Source: Symsagittifera roscoffensis
Lineage: Eukaryota; Xenacoelomorpha; Acoela; Convolutidae
Assembly (NCBI RefSeq): GCF_963678635.1
Contig: NW_026970949.1
Span: forward strand, 1 to 34,279
DNA: 34,279 bases
Reading direction: 5' to 3'
Shown: piece by piece, positions 19,462 through 31,902 of the stretch
How the letters are laid out: every line of letters begins with the position of its first letter
How positions within the stretch are numbered: position 1 is the first letter of the stretch
The notes under the pieces: model-generated
Told to the model about the DNA's origin: nothing
The model's database searches: none
What the model saw: only the letters and a program-made list of their open reading frames with translations
Translations under genes and position numbers: made by a program

Positions 19462-19800
19462 AGTTTATTAAAATTTTTTCTGAGTCGTGATAGTTTTAAT
19501 TAGAGTTTCCCGCCATTTTGATCTATTTCGAATATCTATTTTGAAGTGACGATAACAATTTTGTCATATTTAGTTTCGTTCTTCTAGCCTTGTTTGCTTG
19601 TAGACAAGCTTTCTTTGAGTTTTTTCATAAAATTACCTTACCCTTCGACAAAACAATTGGGATTGTTTTTGTTGGGAATGTAAATGTAGTTGATAGAGCT
19701 GAGACCTTTAAAATGGTGGCTGGATGCTTGCAGAGACCTCAAGGAAAACAAATTTTTTTCAGCTTTTAGATAAGCATAGTTACAATTCTTCAAAACATAT
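19462..19800. other. End of unit 1, no partner in window
   Basis: No gene seen. This stretch separates the LINE relic from the start of unit 2. Its copy in unit 2 would lie beyond the window end. Confidence 0.5.
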
Positions 19801-20995
19801 AAATTAAATGTTACTATATGCTAAATATATCACTTTACTTAAAATAGAGTGTGGGGTAAAACTTTGAAAATGCTCCACTTATATAAAAAGCTGTTGCTTT
19901 AACTGTTTAGATAGGATTCGGTTACTTCTTTTCTAATCCACATTTGTTCAGACCTCAAGATAAGATTGCACTTTCAAGATAACACTTGAATCAGAATTCA
20001 ACTGAGCGAACAAATTCTTAGAATCAGTAAATGACTAAAATAACTTCAAATTTATCCCTGACACCAGTGTTGTGGCGTGTGTTTATTTTTATGACTTTAA
20101 AAACAGATAAATTCCCCAACGGTTTGAACATTAAATTAACTAAGGCAAATGAAAAAATTTAATTTCGATTTTTTAATATCAGATATCAAAAAATTGCAAA
20201 AATGAGTCTTCTGATGAAAAACAACGTTATAAGTTAAAAGAAGATTGAGGTCTAAAAAGCAGGTGCAGGAAAAAACAAAATTTTCTCTGGAGGAGTGTCA
20301 GTTGCCATATTCCATTGATGCTAATTTCTTGCCAAACAGACAATAATATATCTCTTCTTTCATTGTATTCTCTTTTAAAACAACTTCTTTTTTTACCCTT
20401 TCAAAGTCTGTCAATTTTTTTGAACAAAAATTATTTAAAAGTATAACTTTCAAACGTTAAATTTTAAGATAAAACATTTTTTTTCGCCACTTTTTTTTTG
20501 GAAAGAACTTAAAATTACCTTTGGTCCTGACAGACAAATTACCCTTGGTCCAAAAAACTTCAACTGGACAATTGCCGGAGTACCTCTTCTCAAGAAAAGA
20601 AGAGTAGTACCCTCTCTGTTCAATTTTTTTTCCGCTTTCTTAATCAAAAACTAGAAAAAGTAAAATGAAATAGATTTAGAAAGTTGAATCCCCCTCCTGG
20701 TTGTAAGTTAACAATAGACAAACAGTTATGTCTTATCTAAAAAACATTCATTTTTAACATCCTCTTAAATTATTTGTTTTCATAAATATCATTTTGAATT
20801 TAGGATCAGATCAACTTTGATCTAAGATTAAACCAGGAACTGAGACGTATAGTTTTATTTATTAAATGAAACAAAACATTCTATTATCGAGCATTGTTTT
20901 TTCTAGTAAAGGGGCTTGGTTATTACAAAAAAAATTAAATATTCAACTTTTTCCACTTTTTTTATTCTTTCAATATACTTTTTAAATTGCACACT
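19801..20995. other. Non-coding start of unit 2
   Basis: Close copy of 4244-5439 with scattered substitutions and small indels. No coding frame recognised. Confidence 0.5.
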
Positions 20996-21058
20996 TCTTC
21001 ATAAACATTAAAGAGCAATCGGACTATGCAGGGCGTCGCCTTGTTGCGAGTAGTCTTG
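20996..21058 (+). repeat. Right-end remnant of the double-hairpin element (unit 2)
   Basis: Unit 2 counterpart of the remnant at 5440-5498, with a few base changes (AAGAGCAATCGGACTATG, TTGTTGCGAG). Confidence 0.5.
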
Positions 21059-21764
21059 TCTTGTTGCAATTTGTATGCTCACTGATTTAGACGGGCGGCA
21101 GATCGTTTTTTTGTAGCTAAAAACCAATTGTATACTAAATCTATAAATAATTAATTTGTATCTATTGATAAGCAGTCTGCCATATTATTAACCACATTAA
21201 TTAAATCACTTTAAAAAGGATATGATACTATTAATTTCTTCCTATTGACGCAGTAATTCTGAAAACAGCTGATGCAATTTGGATAATTGAACTTTTTTCT
21301 TCTAATTTGAACAATTGTGCGCATGTGCTTCAGAAAATTTGTATTTGCGAGTTGTTATGAGTTTTCGAAAGCACAAGTCGTTTTCGCGAGCAGTTTTTTG
21401 GAGTTCATTACTTCTCGTTTGATATTCGCATCTTCTTAGCATCTGTGTTTTTGTCCAAAAGTCTATCGTCACTAGCGTTTCGCTTATAGTCCACGATTCG
21501 ATGAGTCATGTGAATCATTTCCTTGTTTTCTGTGCCTAAAACTAACATCCTTTCCCACTAATTCTGTGAAACAATGTTCGCATATACAACATTCTTCTAC
21601 CCTAATTTGAAACCTCTTGCATATTGCACTTAATTTATATTCATGGCCGAAACTTTGAGATTGAACGATGATAGATAATGGTAATTTACATTACCTTGTG
21701 AATTTTTTTTTATAATTTTAAGCTGGTCTCTTTTTTGGAAAAATCAAATCAAAATTCAATTTGT

Positions 21765-22060
21765 ACTTCCCGGGTCGAGGTGCTCGATTTGTGTTCGACT
21801 TTCTCGACTGAAATTTGGTCTGTCTCGACTTTCTCGACCAATTTTTGGTATTTTTCGACTTTCTCGTTCGAACAAAAAAAGTGTTGGACTTTTTTCGACC
21901 CAGCTCAGATATGGTTCGGCTTTCTCGGCCAATATTCAATATGTTTAGACTTTTTCGACTTTTTCAATGTTTCGAACAACATTTAAAAAAATTTGTTTGT
22001 TCGACCCCGCATAGATTTGGTTCCATTTTCTGGACCAAAGTTTGATATGTTTCGAATTTC
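21765..22060. repeat. Interspersed TTCGACTTTCTCGAC-word array (unit 2)
   Basis: Counterpart of the array at 6205-6500. Several words differ by point changes and short deletions, more than in the neighbouring gene, which suggests the array changes relatively fast. Confidence 0.6.
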
Positions 22061-22272
22061 GCGACTTTCTCTACCGACATTTTTTGAAAACTTGAAAATT
22101 TGTTTGCTTGACCCCGCATAAAAGCAGAAAAAGCACAATGAGAAAATTCTGATGAAAAACTCTAACCAGCAGCTGTTCTCTTCCCCTTGGACAATACTCT
22201 ATCTGCCGAAGTATTCACCCGTTGCTCTTGCCTGAAATTCAAATGTGTTAAAGGAGGGGCTCTTTTTATGCG

Positions 22273-22418
22273 CGAAGGACCGAATGCGCAAAAATTTTCA
22301 ACCAATCAATGCTCTTCAAACTGTCATGAACTGACTAATTTTTTTGCTTTATTTCCTTCGATTTCATGAAAAATGAATTCTTATTGGCTGACAAAATTGC
22401 CGCGCATTCGGTGCTTCG
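22273..22418. repeat. Large imperfect hairpin downstream of bHLH gene (unit 2)
   Basis: Counterpart of the hairpin at 6717-6862. One base change in the left arm (GCCC to GCGC) adds a pair, and one in the right arm (GGTTG to GGCTG) weakens one, so pairing is about equal in both units. Confidence 0.55.
22348..22353 (-). terminator. Candidate polyadenylation signal of bHLH copy 2
   Basis: AATAAA on the minus strand in the same position relative to the second bHLH gene. Confidence 0.35.
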
Positions 22419-22587
22419 GTGAGTTATTCAAAAATTGAGCTCCTTATCATTTCTTCTCCAAAGTGTTTTCCGTTTTTAATATTTGCTAATTGGTTGAATT
22501 GGCAGCATTTGAATTTCAACTACTCAAGCTGACACAATTTTTGCAGAGCAATTTTAACCGTTCTGAGTATTTAGTGGGATCTTCTAC

Positions 22588-23121
22588 TTAGAAGTCTTTT
22601 CGGGGTTCTTTTGTTTTTTTTACATAAGTTTTGAGATTCTCTACAAACCGAAGGATGGGCAGCCTGGCCGTTGAGACGAAGTGTTCGCTGATTTGGCACT
22701 GCGGTTGAGTGGTTCCTCTTACGCAATCACTGCCTGAGTTGCGTAACTCGTTCAGCGGAAAATTCCAATTCGCCGCGACGCCACTTGGGCCCAAGTTTTG
22801 ACCCGAACGGCTTATCGGTTTCCCGCCATTTTGCAGCGAATGAGTGAGTGCCGCATTAACCGAGTAGGACTCGGCGAGAAGCTTTTTCATCTCGGTAAGC
22901 GAAGCACTCAGCATCATGATGTAATTTCGCGCCAAAATAAGAGTAGCAATTTTTGACAGTTTGCGAACTGTGGGTCCGTGTGCATAAGGCATAACCTCGC
23001 GTAGTCCGTCCAAAGCCGAGTTCAAGTCGTGCATTCGTTTTCGCTCTCGTGAGTTCACCTTGAGCCGAAGATCCTGTTGCTCGTCGTCCAAGTTTTGATC
23101 CCAGTTAGGAGATTCACTCAT
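22588..23121 (-). CDS. Olig-family bHLH transcription factor, copy 2
   Basis: A 177-residue intronless gene identical in layout to the copy 15.56 kb to its left. It differs at four bases: residue 19 is Arg instead of Trp, residue 149 Val instead of Ile, residue 173 Pro instead of Ser, and one silent change at Thr138. Arg19 agrees with the 'LRLK.NSRER' pattern of the family, so copy 2 looks ancestral there. The bHLH domain proper (about residues 21-80) is unchanged between the copies, with intact RERKRM core and [10 protein letters not shown] loop, so both should bind E-boxes as homodimers or with E-proteins; this is inferred from the family. Upstream and downstream flanks are duplicated too, so cis-regulatory elements within a few kb were copied with the gene. 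Confidence 0.93.
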   Translation of the reverse strand: MSESPNWDQNLDDEQQDLRLKVNSRERKRMHDLNSALDGLREVMPYAHGPTVRKLSKIATLILARNYIMMLSASLTEMKKLLAESYSVNAALTHSLQNGGKPISRSGQNLGPSGVAANWNFPLNELRNSGSDCVRGTTQPQCQISEHFVSTARLPILRFVENLKTYVKKTKEPRKDF

Positions 23122-24411
23122 TTTACTATTTTATTTCGAATACAATCGACAAGAAGTGTCTCTCTCTGAAATTTTAATGTCTTTTTTAAAGGTTCAGAAA
23201 AATAAGTTTAGAAACTGATAATTTAAAAATTGAATTCGAATTTCATCAACTCCGAATTTGAGTGTCCCACTTTAGAATATAGTAAGAGATTAATGATTTC
23301 TTCAAACTCTTAAAGTTAGAATTAAATTTGATTAAAGGAATTGAATAGATTTTCCATTCAAGTGTCAGGCTGAATATATCATAGTTGTTGATTGCAAATT
23401 AAGAGCAGTTTATTTTCCTATTGTTTTCTTATTGATCGAATTATTCAATAATTGACAGACAGTATTTATCCAAATGGCTCTTTATTTCTGGGCCCCGGTT
23501 AAGTTGTCTTTAAAATTTCTGAATCTCTTTAACTACCCCCCCCCCCCTTTGGTACCTAGCAACGAATTGTCAACGCTATCATGAAATAATTCAACGGTTA
23601 AACATATGCGCTCATTTTACCTATTAACGACCTCCCCTCCTCCTCCACTTTTGCTAAGAAGGGGAGGGATATTTAAAGAGGTCCAAATTACTAAAACCAA
23701 GTGGTGATTTTTAATCAGCCGAAATTTTTCATTGGCGAAGCAAGAAGAGCGGAAAATATCTTGTTCCTGAGAAAAATAGTTATTTTTTTAAAGATAGCAG
23801 AGGCTGGATTATTGACTTAGTGTAATGACTTCAGGTAATACCGGCAAAGCACCAAGTTTTTTGAGTTTGAGAGGAAATTTGGAGAGCAATGAGTTATGGA
23901 TGAAATGGTCGGATACAATTGAAGCATTCACGATTGGATCTAGATCATGGTTGAAAATCACTTGCACTAAATTTTGACCGCGCTGGTAGAAAAAAAGAAT
24001 ATCTTTATCTATTCAACGGTTAATCATTTGTGAATATGTGAACATAGAGCGAATCCAAAAACTTAGCCGAAAGCACCTCAACCCTTGCTGTTTCACTCTC
24101 ACATTTGATAGAAATAGCACAAATGGAGACAACTTAGTTAAAATAGAAATTACTAAACTGCGACTTGGGTGACCTCCATGGACCGTAAATGCAAGTTTCA
24201 CAAATGAGAAAAAAACGTAAAAAATTGGGTGAGAATTCTTTTTTGAAAGCGATAGTAAAAGTTTTTAAATTGAAGTATCTCAAAAAAGCCGATTCTTTTA
24301 GTTTTTCTAATTACTTTTTTAATTCATGATTGTGTTTGTGTTACACACTTTAAAGAATCTGAGCTGTAAAATTTTAAAATGAAAACTTATTATTTATCAG
24401 TAATACAAAAA
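23122..24411. other. Upstream region of bHLH copy 2, non-coding
   Basis: Copy of 7566-8845, including the CATATG E-box (23603-23608) and the C run (23536-23547). No gene seen. Confidence 0.45.
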
Positions 24412-24474
24412 TGGAAGTGTATGATAATGATTTTTGTTGTATGTAATTGTATGATAAGCATTTTTGGTGTATGG

Positions 24475-25029
24475 AGGTCAACCCGGGGACCTACTTCGGG
24501 CTAAATGCGTTTTGGCCAAGCGCTAGCCACTCACACCATAAATGACAGAAAGTTCCAGGCAAGGGTATTGGAGATTCATGGGTTATTAACAGGGAGCGGA
24601 AAAACGTAACATCTGGTCGTAAAACATGTTTTTTGAATTTTTTCTCATGGCCAAAAACTATTTAAAAATAGGAAATACAGAAACCTTCAGTTTTTGTCTC
24701 ATAAACGCACAAACTAACACTTTTGCACATTTTTCATTACTATTTTCTGACAGCCACGCATTTTTTTTCTTCAAAACACTAAAAAAAAGTTTTCGACTTT
24801 ATGGGATGTTGTCCACGCATGCTCAAATTTGGCAAGATTTTTCATCACAAACTCCAATTTATGGTGCTTCTTGAATTTTTTGCATACTTTTTAAAATTAA
24901 CTAAGGGCATTAAAAAGAAAAAAGTTTTAAAAAGTATCTACGTTTTTCCCGCTCCCTTGATAGTTAAGGCGACTTAGTCTTTTGCCAGAAAGCAATAACC
25001 CACAACTGAGGAAACAGATAGAGTGAAAT
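24475..25029. repeat. Dispersed repeat R, full-length copy in unit 2
   Basis: Counterpart of 8910-9176, but with the 287 bases missing from unit 1 (24743-25029). That extra part matches the end of the repeat at 12785-13330 and 27698-28252, so unit 1 suffered a deletion rather than unit 2 an insertion. Confidence 0.65.
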
Positions 25030-25140
25030 TTTATCAACTTTTTCTAGGTTGGCCAAATTGATTTTCCGAGCTGTCACAAGTCGTTATAAAGATATGAAAA
25101 AAACAGGCTGAGAAGGCGTTTTAGGAGGCATTTTTTGGAG

Positions 25141-25320
25141 AAAAAAATGATAGAAAAATCGGGATATTGGCGCCAAAGGCTCCTTAAGAAAAAATTTACG
25201 GTCCGTCAATGGAGATATTGAAATAGTACAAAGGGGGAACCTTTAGGTCGGCAGGGGGTCGAATCTTTGAATGGGGGGTTGCGTCCGCCCCCGCCCCCTA
25301 AATCTGCTGGTGCAAAACAC
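25141..25320 (-). mobile_element. Diverged hAT MITE end, unit 2
   Basis: Counterpart of 9301-9480 with a few substitutions. Confidence 0.5.
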
Positions 25321-25361
25321 GAAAATTTCGAAGAAAACGATGAAATATTTGAGTTTGGACT

Positions 25362-25802
25362 GTTTTTTTCTCCTGAAAATTTTTGACTAATCAACTAGCA
25401 TTTTTTGACGGAATTTTAAAATATAAGTCAGAAGGTATTGTTTCTTAAGCTGAAATTTAAAAAGAGATTTCTCATGTGATCTTTTTAAAAAAAATTTCTG
25501 TAGTTTTAAAGATTGCCAATTTGGCTTTTTTGGGATAATTAACACGCAATATATTTCGTGCTATTAGCCCGCAAGCGGAAAGTAATCCATCTTAAGAATC
25601 CAAATTGAATTGAGCTATGCTTTTTGGTCTATTTAACACTCTGCGATGTGCAATTTACAGCGCTTTAACCATTACAAAGCGTGTGAGGGAAAGATTTTGT
25701 TTTGAAATGTTCATCAATGTTTTTAAGCAAACTTTCCTCCATAAACCTTTTAAAAGACAGTGGGAACATTCAAGGTGTCGCCTTGATACTAGTAGCAGTC
25801 TG
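25362..25802 (+). repeat. Double-hairpin element, left-truncated, unit 2
   Basis: Counterpart of 9522-9962, nearly identical, right hairpin intact. Confidence 0.6.
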
Positions 25803-26386
25803 CGTTTTTGAAAGATAAATTTATTCTTCTGTGTTTTTGAAAGTGAAATTATTATTTTTTGAAAAATGTTCAATTTCGTCTCTATTTTCAACAAAATGAA
25901 GTTGTAATTTGACAAGGCGAGTTTCTAAAAGAAATAATTTGCATGCAAAAAGTGATGTCGAAATTTGATCACGCTGACAAATTTCATTGCAGTTCATAAC
26001 ATCAAATGTCAGAAAAAATCAACCTTCTTTTCCATCCCAAATTTTAATTTTTCCATTTTCCTTTTTTTAACTGTTATTATGGCCTAATGCGTAACTTAAC
26101 GATGTTAGTAAAGATGATTAAATTTATTCACAAGAATTTAGTTTATTCTAAATTTCAATACATTATGACATTGTGAAAAAAGATTTTCCAAAATTGAAAC
26201 TCAAATGTGGAGGACTTCACTTAACGACCCAACCATTTTTTTTCGAAAAAATCAATACAATAGAGTCATGAAATTTTTTTAAATGATAATCACACTAAAA
26301 CGCGACAAAACAAAAACATAATGCTTATAAAAACAAGCTATTTTCTAAAATTACTTCTAAAAACAGTGAATTAAAAATTATTTTTT

Positions 26387-26862
26387 GTTCCGATTTCCGA
26401 GGAAATGATTAAATTTGGTTTTTTTTATTCGACGGAACTGCAAATATTCGAATTTTTAACTAAGCGTGTTTGACGGATATTGTTGGCCTGCGCTCAAAAA
26501 AATAATTTGCCACTGATCATTTTTTGTACAGTTACGAGGAATTGAAAATTGCAAATTTGTTCAGTTTGGGATTTTTGACGCGCGATATAATGCTCGTATA
26601 AATCTTAAAGTACCAAAATAATGCGTTACAAATTGAATTCAATCCAGCAATTTAGCCCTTTTAAAGCAAGAACAGACGCTAAAGATGTTTTTTTTTCTAT
26701 TTTACATAGTATGTGGGGGATGAAATGAAGAAAGGAAAAGAAAAAAAATGAAAAAAAAAACCTTTTCGATTATTTTTTCAATAATTCAATAAAAAACTTT
26801 AAATTGGTCTGATAGTAAAATCGGAACAATCAGGGTTTTGCTCTGGTTTACGAGCAGCCTCG
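26387..26862 (+). repeat. Double-hairpin element, second copy in unit 2
   Basis: Counterpart of 10538-11005, but with the left end GTTCCGATTTCCGAGG preserved. This confirms that GTTCCGA marks the left terminus of the family. Confidence 0.6.
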
Positions 26863-26929
26863 TTATTGTCTCAAAATTCTCTTGTGAACCGGCAAAGGAT
26901 GAATTAAATGGCGCAGCCAAATAAAACTA

Positions 26930-27703
26930 CTGACCCGTGTTGACCAAAAATGCTTGTCATACAATTCTCATAAATGGAAAATTTCTTTTCATACAATTCC
27001 ATACGTACAAAAGCAAAAAATTGTATGAAATCTCTATGATAAAAGTTTTCCCATAAATGGACATTGTATGATAGGTGTTTTTTCACTAAACCAAAAAGTT
27101 GTTTTTTGTTTCTAATTTTATTTTCTGAAAAATTTTGGGTTCTGTTTGCAACCGAACACAAGTGACAAAGACCGTGGTTACTCTAAGCACTAAAAGTTGG
27201 TCGGTCTTGCATTTACAATGCATAGTAAATGACCTGAACTGTATTCGAGCTGTCTTTCACAAATGATATAACAAAAGTAACAAACTTTTAATTTTTGGCA
27301 AAATTTTTCAAAAATGATTATTTTGAATTTTTGAATTATCAAGTTATCAGACATTGATCAAGGCATACGTAAGCACGCTATACAAAAAAGGGATTTTCAG
27401 CGATTTTGAAAAAAATATGTAAGTGAAAAGAAAAAAAGCCAATGTTATCGTATCCATGACTACGTTATGCACACAAAAATTTAAATTTTGCATGCAAAAA
27501 GTTTTTTTCGGAAAATGTTTGTTTGCGTACAAAATTCCAAAAAAAATTTGGAGTCGCCATCAAAAAAATGCCAGTCATATAATTTTCATATATGGAAAAT
27601 TTAAGGTAAGCATTTTCTCTATACACTTGATGTATGGAATTGTATGATAATGATTATGTTGTATGGAATTGTATGATAAGTATTTTTGGTGTATGGAGGT
27701 CAA
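26930..27703. mobile_element. Foldback element with ATTGTATGATA-word arms, unit 2
   Basis: The only full copy in unit 2. Its left flank and outer left arm match the first unit 1 copy, but its interior (ACAAAAGCAAAAAATTG, GTTTCTAATTTTATTTTC) matches the second, so it looks like a recombinant of the two. Confidence 0.55.
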
Positions 27704-28252
27704 CCCGGGGACCTACTTTGGGCTAAATGCGTTTTGGCCAAGCGCTAGCCACTCACACCATAAATGACAGAAAGTTCCATGCAAGGGTTTTGGAGATTCA
27801 TGGGTTAATAACAGGGAGCGGAAAAACGTAACTTCTGGTCGTAAAATATTTTTTGAATTTTTTCTCATGGCCAAAAACTTATTAAAAATAGGAAATACAG
27901 AAACCTTCAGTTTTTGTCTCATAAACGCACAAACTAACATTTTTGCACATTTTTCATTACTATTTTCTGACAGCCACGCATTTTTTTTCTTCAAAACACT
28001 AAAAAAAAAGTTTTCGACTTTATGGGATGTTGTCCACGCATGCTCAAATTTGGCAAGATTTTTCATCACAAACTCCAATTTATGGTGCTTCTTGAATTTT
28101 TTGCATACTTTTTAAAATTAACTAAGGGCATTAAAAAGAAAAAAGTTTTAAAAAGTATCTACGTTTTTCCCGCTCCCTTGATAGTTAAGGCGACTTAGTC
28201 TTTTGCCAGAAAGCAATAACCCACAACTGAGGAAACAGATAGAGTGAAACTA
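27698..28252. repeat. Dispersed repeat R, second copy in unit 2
   Basis: Counterpart of 12785-13330. It holds the longest open version of the minus-strand frame mentioned there. Confidence 0.6.
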
Positions 28253-28829
28253 CTCGCTGGAATCAAGAAATGTGTATAAGAGACAATGTAGCGGCTGGGA
28301 GGATGGAAAAGAGCAAAAGAAGGGAAGTTGCAAAACTTAAAGAGCTGTTTTGCGGGAAAGAGTGCGGGCACGATGATTCCATCTAGATTGTTTTTGCTGT
28401 TGTTTTGGTGTTGTTTTTTTTCCATCAAGAGAACACGCAAAGAAAACTAGTTACAAGAATTGATTTTTGCATAGTTTGCAGATGACTCTTGGATGCAAAA
28501 AAAACATCACAGCTCAGCGATTGAGGTTACTTGGACGTATACAGAATAATAGCGAATACGATACAATTTTGAGGTGCTCCTACGGAAGTAGCGGCAAGTA
28601 GTGAAATGAGATAGTGAGACGAGTCACTAGTAAGAGACATCTTTAAGGTCAGGGGTAATGATTTTTTTGACTTTTTTGCAGGGAGACGCTAGAGCCAGAG
28701 AGGGCTTTGGATTTGAGGGTGGAACAAGAATTGAGGGACGCGCCACGTTCCCGGTTTGACCAAAAATACTTATCGTAGATCTTCATATATAGAAAATTGC
28801 TTACACCCCTATTTATTTGCATATACAAT

Positions 28830-29254
28830 CAGGGGCGGATTTAGGGGGGGCGGGGGGGGCGGACGCCCCCTCCTCAGGGATTCGACCCCCTGCCGACCCA
28901 AAGGGTCCCCCCTTTGATACTTTTTCAGAAATCCCTTTTTGGCCGACCGACCCTAAAATTTTTCTAAAGGCGCCTTTGGCGCCAATATATACTATTTTTG
29001 AGGGGGAGCGCGCGCCAAAAAAACGCTATTTTTTGTCAAAATTTTTCAAAAAGTGCCCAAAAACGGCTTTTTTTGACTGTTTTTTCAAAAATTTGCCTGG
29101 GGCGCAGAAAACTTTGCCAAAATAGGGGCAAAACAGTGCTTTGGGAGAGCTCGAAAAATCAATTAGGTCGACCTAAAAAAAAAAAAGTCGTTAAAATTTT
29201 GGAAAATTTTTTGAAAATCCGCCCCCCCTCGAGAAAATCCTAGATCCGCCCCTG
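28830..29254. mobile_element. hAT-type MITE with perfect 8-bp target duplication, unit 2
   Basis: Counterpart of 13907-14334, 425 bp, with the same TATACAAT duplication (28822-28829 and 29255-29262). The insertion therefore predates the unit duplication. Confidence 0.9.
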
Positions 29255-29262
29255 TATACAAT

Positions 29263-29933
29263 TCTTTTAAGCTCAATTGATGCAAGATTAGCGTGTAAGT
29301 CCAGCCCACAAGATGTGCAATCTCTGACCAGAAAAAAAAACTTGAGAAAATTCAGAACGCTTAACAGGTTGGATCCTCAAACTCTTCACTATCTGCAGGC
29401 GAACATCCTCAACTCTTGAGAGAACAACATTTGCCTAAAGCTACTCAAAGGATAACCAAAACCAAGGAGGAGGAGTTGCCTTAAACGTCAAAAGTTGTGT
29501 GTCTGATGCGGGCACCTTCTCCAAGAAAAAAACAACCCGTTCCATCATTGCATCGTCATCATCCACAAGGTCCAGCAAGTTCCGTCGTCAATATAGTTTC
29601 GATTTATAGAATTTTTTTTACCCGTGCAAGAAAACAAAATGTATTTGAGCACAACAGTAAAAAGTTTTTGTTGATATGTTTTCTCAATAACGGAGAATAT
29701 AAACAACAGGGGTCCTAGAATTGAACCCTGCGGAACAACACAATCAAATCATTCCAATCTCAAATCAAACCGTCTTTTCTAAGCGCTTTTTACTGCCACT
29801 CAGGCATGTTTTTAACCAATACAAGCACAAACTGCCAAAACAAACTTTCCAAAGTGTAATTTTGTATATCAGACGTTTATCGGATATTATCGGATGTTTT
29901 CTTAACATCCACAAAAAAAACTCATCAGTTATG
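29263..29933 (-). pseudogene. LINE reverse transcriptase relic (conventional type), unit 2
   Basis: Counterpart of 14343-14960, with VPQGSILGPLLFIF at about 29694-29736. It carries 57 extra bases (29616-29672, 19 codons' worth) just downstream of this motif, where the YADD block should fall. Unit 1 probably lost them. Stops are shared with unit 1. Confidence 0.8.
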
Positions 29934-31902
29934 GTGTACGTATTGCAGATGCCACATCATTTAAAATACAGCAGCAAAGCATTCTCAATGTTTGAAAACA
30001 CGCGATTGTGCACTGCTACTTAAAATAAGAAACTCCAAACACAATGGAGAAGAAAGTGATCGGTAATCATTTTCATACTTGATTCTTCTTTGTGTAAAAA
30101 ATTCTTGGTGTGGCAACTTTGTTTAAAAAACATTCCCTTTACAGGACAAAAGTCAATCATAATGTTTAGATAGAATGTCACAAATGCAGCTGAAGCTTTT
30201 AAAATTTAATTTTGTTATCATCAACAGAGGAAGTTTATTTTTTAAAACTCTAAACATAGTTCGAAACTTCTACGACAAGTTATCTTGACAAAACCAGTTG
30301 ATCTTTGGCCTGTTTCAGCTAAGTTTTAGGCTAACTTTTGTTTTACAGCTTTTAGGCTATCAACCGATCGAAGTTTACTTAGTTTTCGTTTATATATGGA
30401 AATTTTTTTATAGCTGGGCTTCCCAGACAACGTGGTTGCTACTAAAAATAGGGCGACAAAACATAAATACAGATTCTTTCAGTGAAAGTTATACATCTGA
30501 TCCATTAGTAATGAATTCACTCTTCCCTCACCATAATTTACCCATGCTCTGAAATTACAAAAAAATTGAATAAATTTTTTTCCGGTCAGAGCAGTACAGT
30601 AGCTAAAGGTATCAATTGTTTGTAAAATAGTCTTCAAGCGCCGCGCCTCAGTTCTCCTCTCAACGAGAGATAACGTTGTTATCTTCTCCTTTCCTTTGCT
30701 CAGGAGTGTTCTGATCTGTTTCGAATACGCCAATCAACCATTCGGATCCACTTAATCTTGTGATTAACTGATCTATCACGCATGCTGTAATATCTGAAGG
30801 CTTTGTTTTAAAAAACTAAGGTGCCTTCTTTCTTTCTTGTTGCAACACCGTTCGAAGTATTTGATCCGACTGTTGTGTTTGACACGTTGCTTTTCAATAA
30901 AGTGGCGACTTCTGCATTCGCAGATATATTCTTGTTTGGATCGACATTTTAAAAATCAAAGAGCTCTAGATACAGTCACACTAAAATTGTATTGTGATTT
31001 AGGCTATCACAAGAAACTCGATAAAAAAACTCCTAAGAAAATCCAAACTTTTCTGCAAAAACTGAAATTTTTTTTTAAAGTTTTTTTATTTTTCCAGTCT
31101 TTTTCTACTAGTGCTTCTACCTTTTTCTTCTTCAACTGTTTATATTTTTAACTGTTTTCAGGGGTAGAAGTTCTAGCAGGGGTGTCCGGGTTGAAGGGGA
31201 GTATAGCGACTTGCAAAGTTTGTCTCTGAAATCCCATCCCGGGCCTTCTTCTTACAAGCGCACCATTGTCGTCATACAACTTGAAACTATTCAATAAAAT
31301 TATATCACAAGTAGGCTAAATTAGACTAAAGCTTTTCAACTTAATTCGAGCGAATCAAGCAAGCAAGCAGGCAATCAACAGTAAATGATACCTATTTTAA
31401 GACCTTAAAACTTAATCTTAAGCAAATAATCTAGTTTTGAGCTTTAAGCTTCATTTTGGGAACCAAAAATTTTTAAAAAATCAAAAATTTTCAGCAAAAA
31501 CTAGAATTTTTCTTGATTTTTTTCTTTGTTTTTCCGGTATTTTTTCTACTACTGCATCTACCTTTTCTTCTACTTTGTCTAAAATGCCCTAACTAATTTT
31601 TTTCTGTCATATTTTTTTCTACGTCAGATCTTACCACACCAAACAGAAAAAACTACATTTACTTAGAAAAAAAAATCTTTCTAAACCGTAGTTTTCTAAA
31701 GACTATGTTAGAATTATTCTGTGCTACTTGCACGGTAACCGGCTGTCCTCCTTCATTTTTAAAAATTAGAGGCTAATTAAAACGGGCCCTTCCGTCATGC
31801 AATGGTCCATGCACAGGTTGGATAGGGCCATGACAACGCTATATCAATACATCGGCAAAATTTCATGAAAAAATCAAGTCGATTTTAGTGCATCCAGAGA
31901 AT

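Larger units (their letters stand above)
4244..19800. repeat. Unit 1 of a ~15.56-kb direct tandem duplication
   Basis: From AAATTAAATGTTACTATATGC at about 4244 the sequence is repeated from about 19801, in the same order and orientation, to the end of the window. The shift between copies is about 15,556 bases through the bHLH gene (7032 corresponds to 22588), 15,840 near 9361, 14,923 at the hAT MITE and 14,818 at the end, reflecting a few indels. Sequences just left of 4244 and of 19801 are unrelated, which places the left break within a few bases. The last part of unit 1 (19462-19800) has no partner only because the window stops. Confidence 0.93.

Noticed and set aside
4244-19800. Whole unit as one giant transposon
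   Set aside because: The unit ends have no inverted repeats or target duplication and no transposase or recombinase gene is seen; a plain segmental duplication explains it.
27713-28078. 121-codon minus-strand frame in unit 2
   Set aside because: It lies in a dispersed repeat, is broken in the other copies, and shows no recognisable domain.
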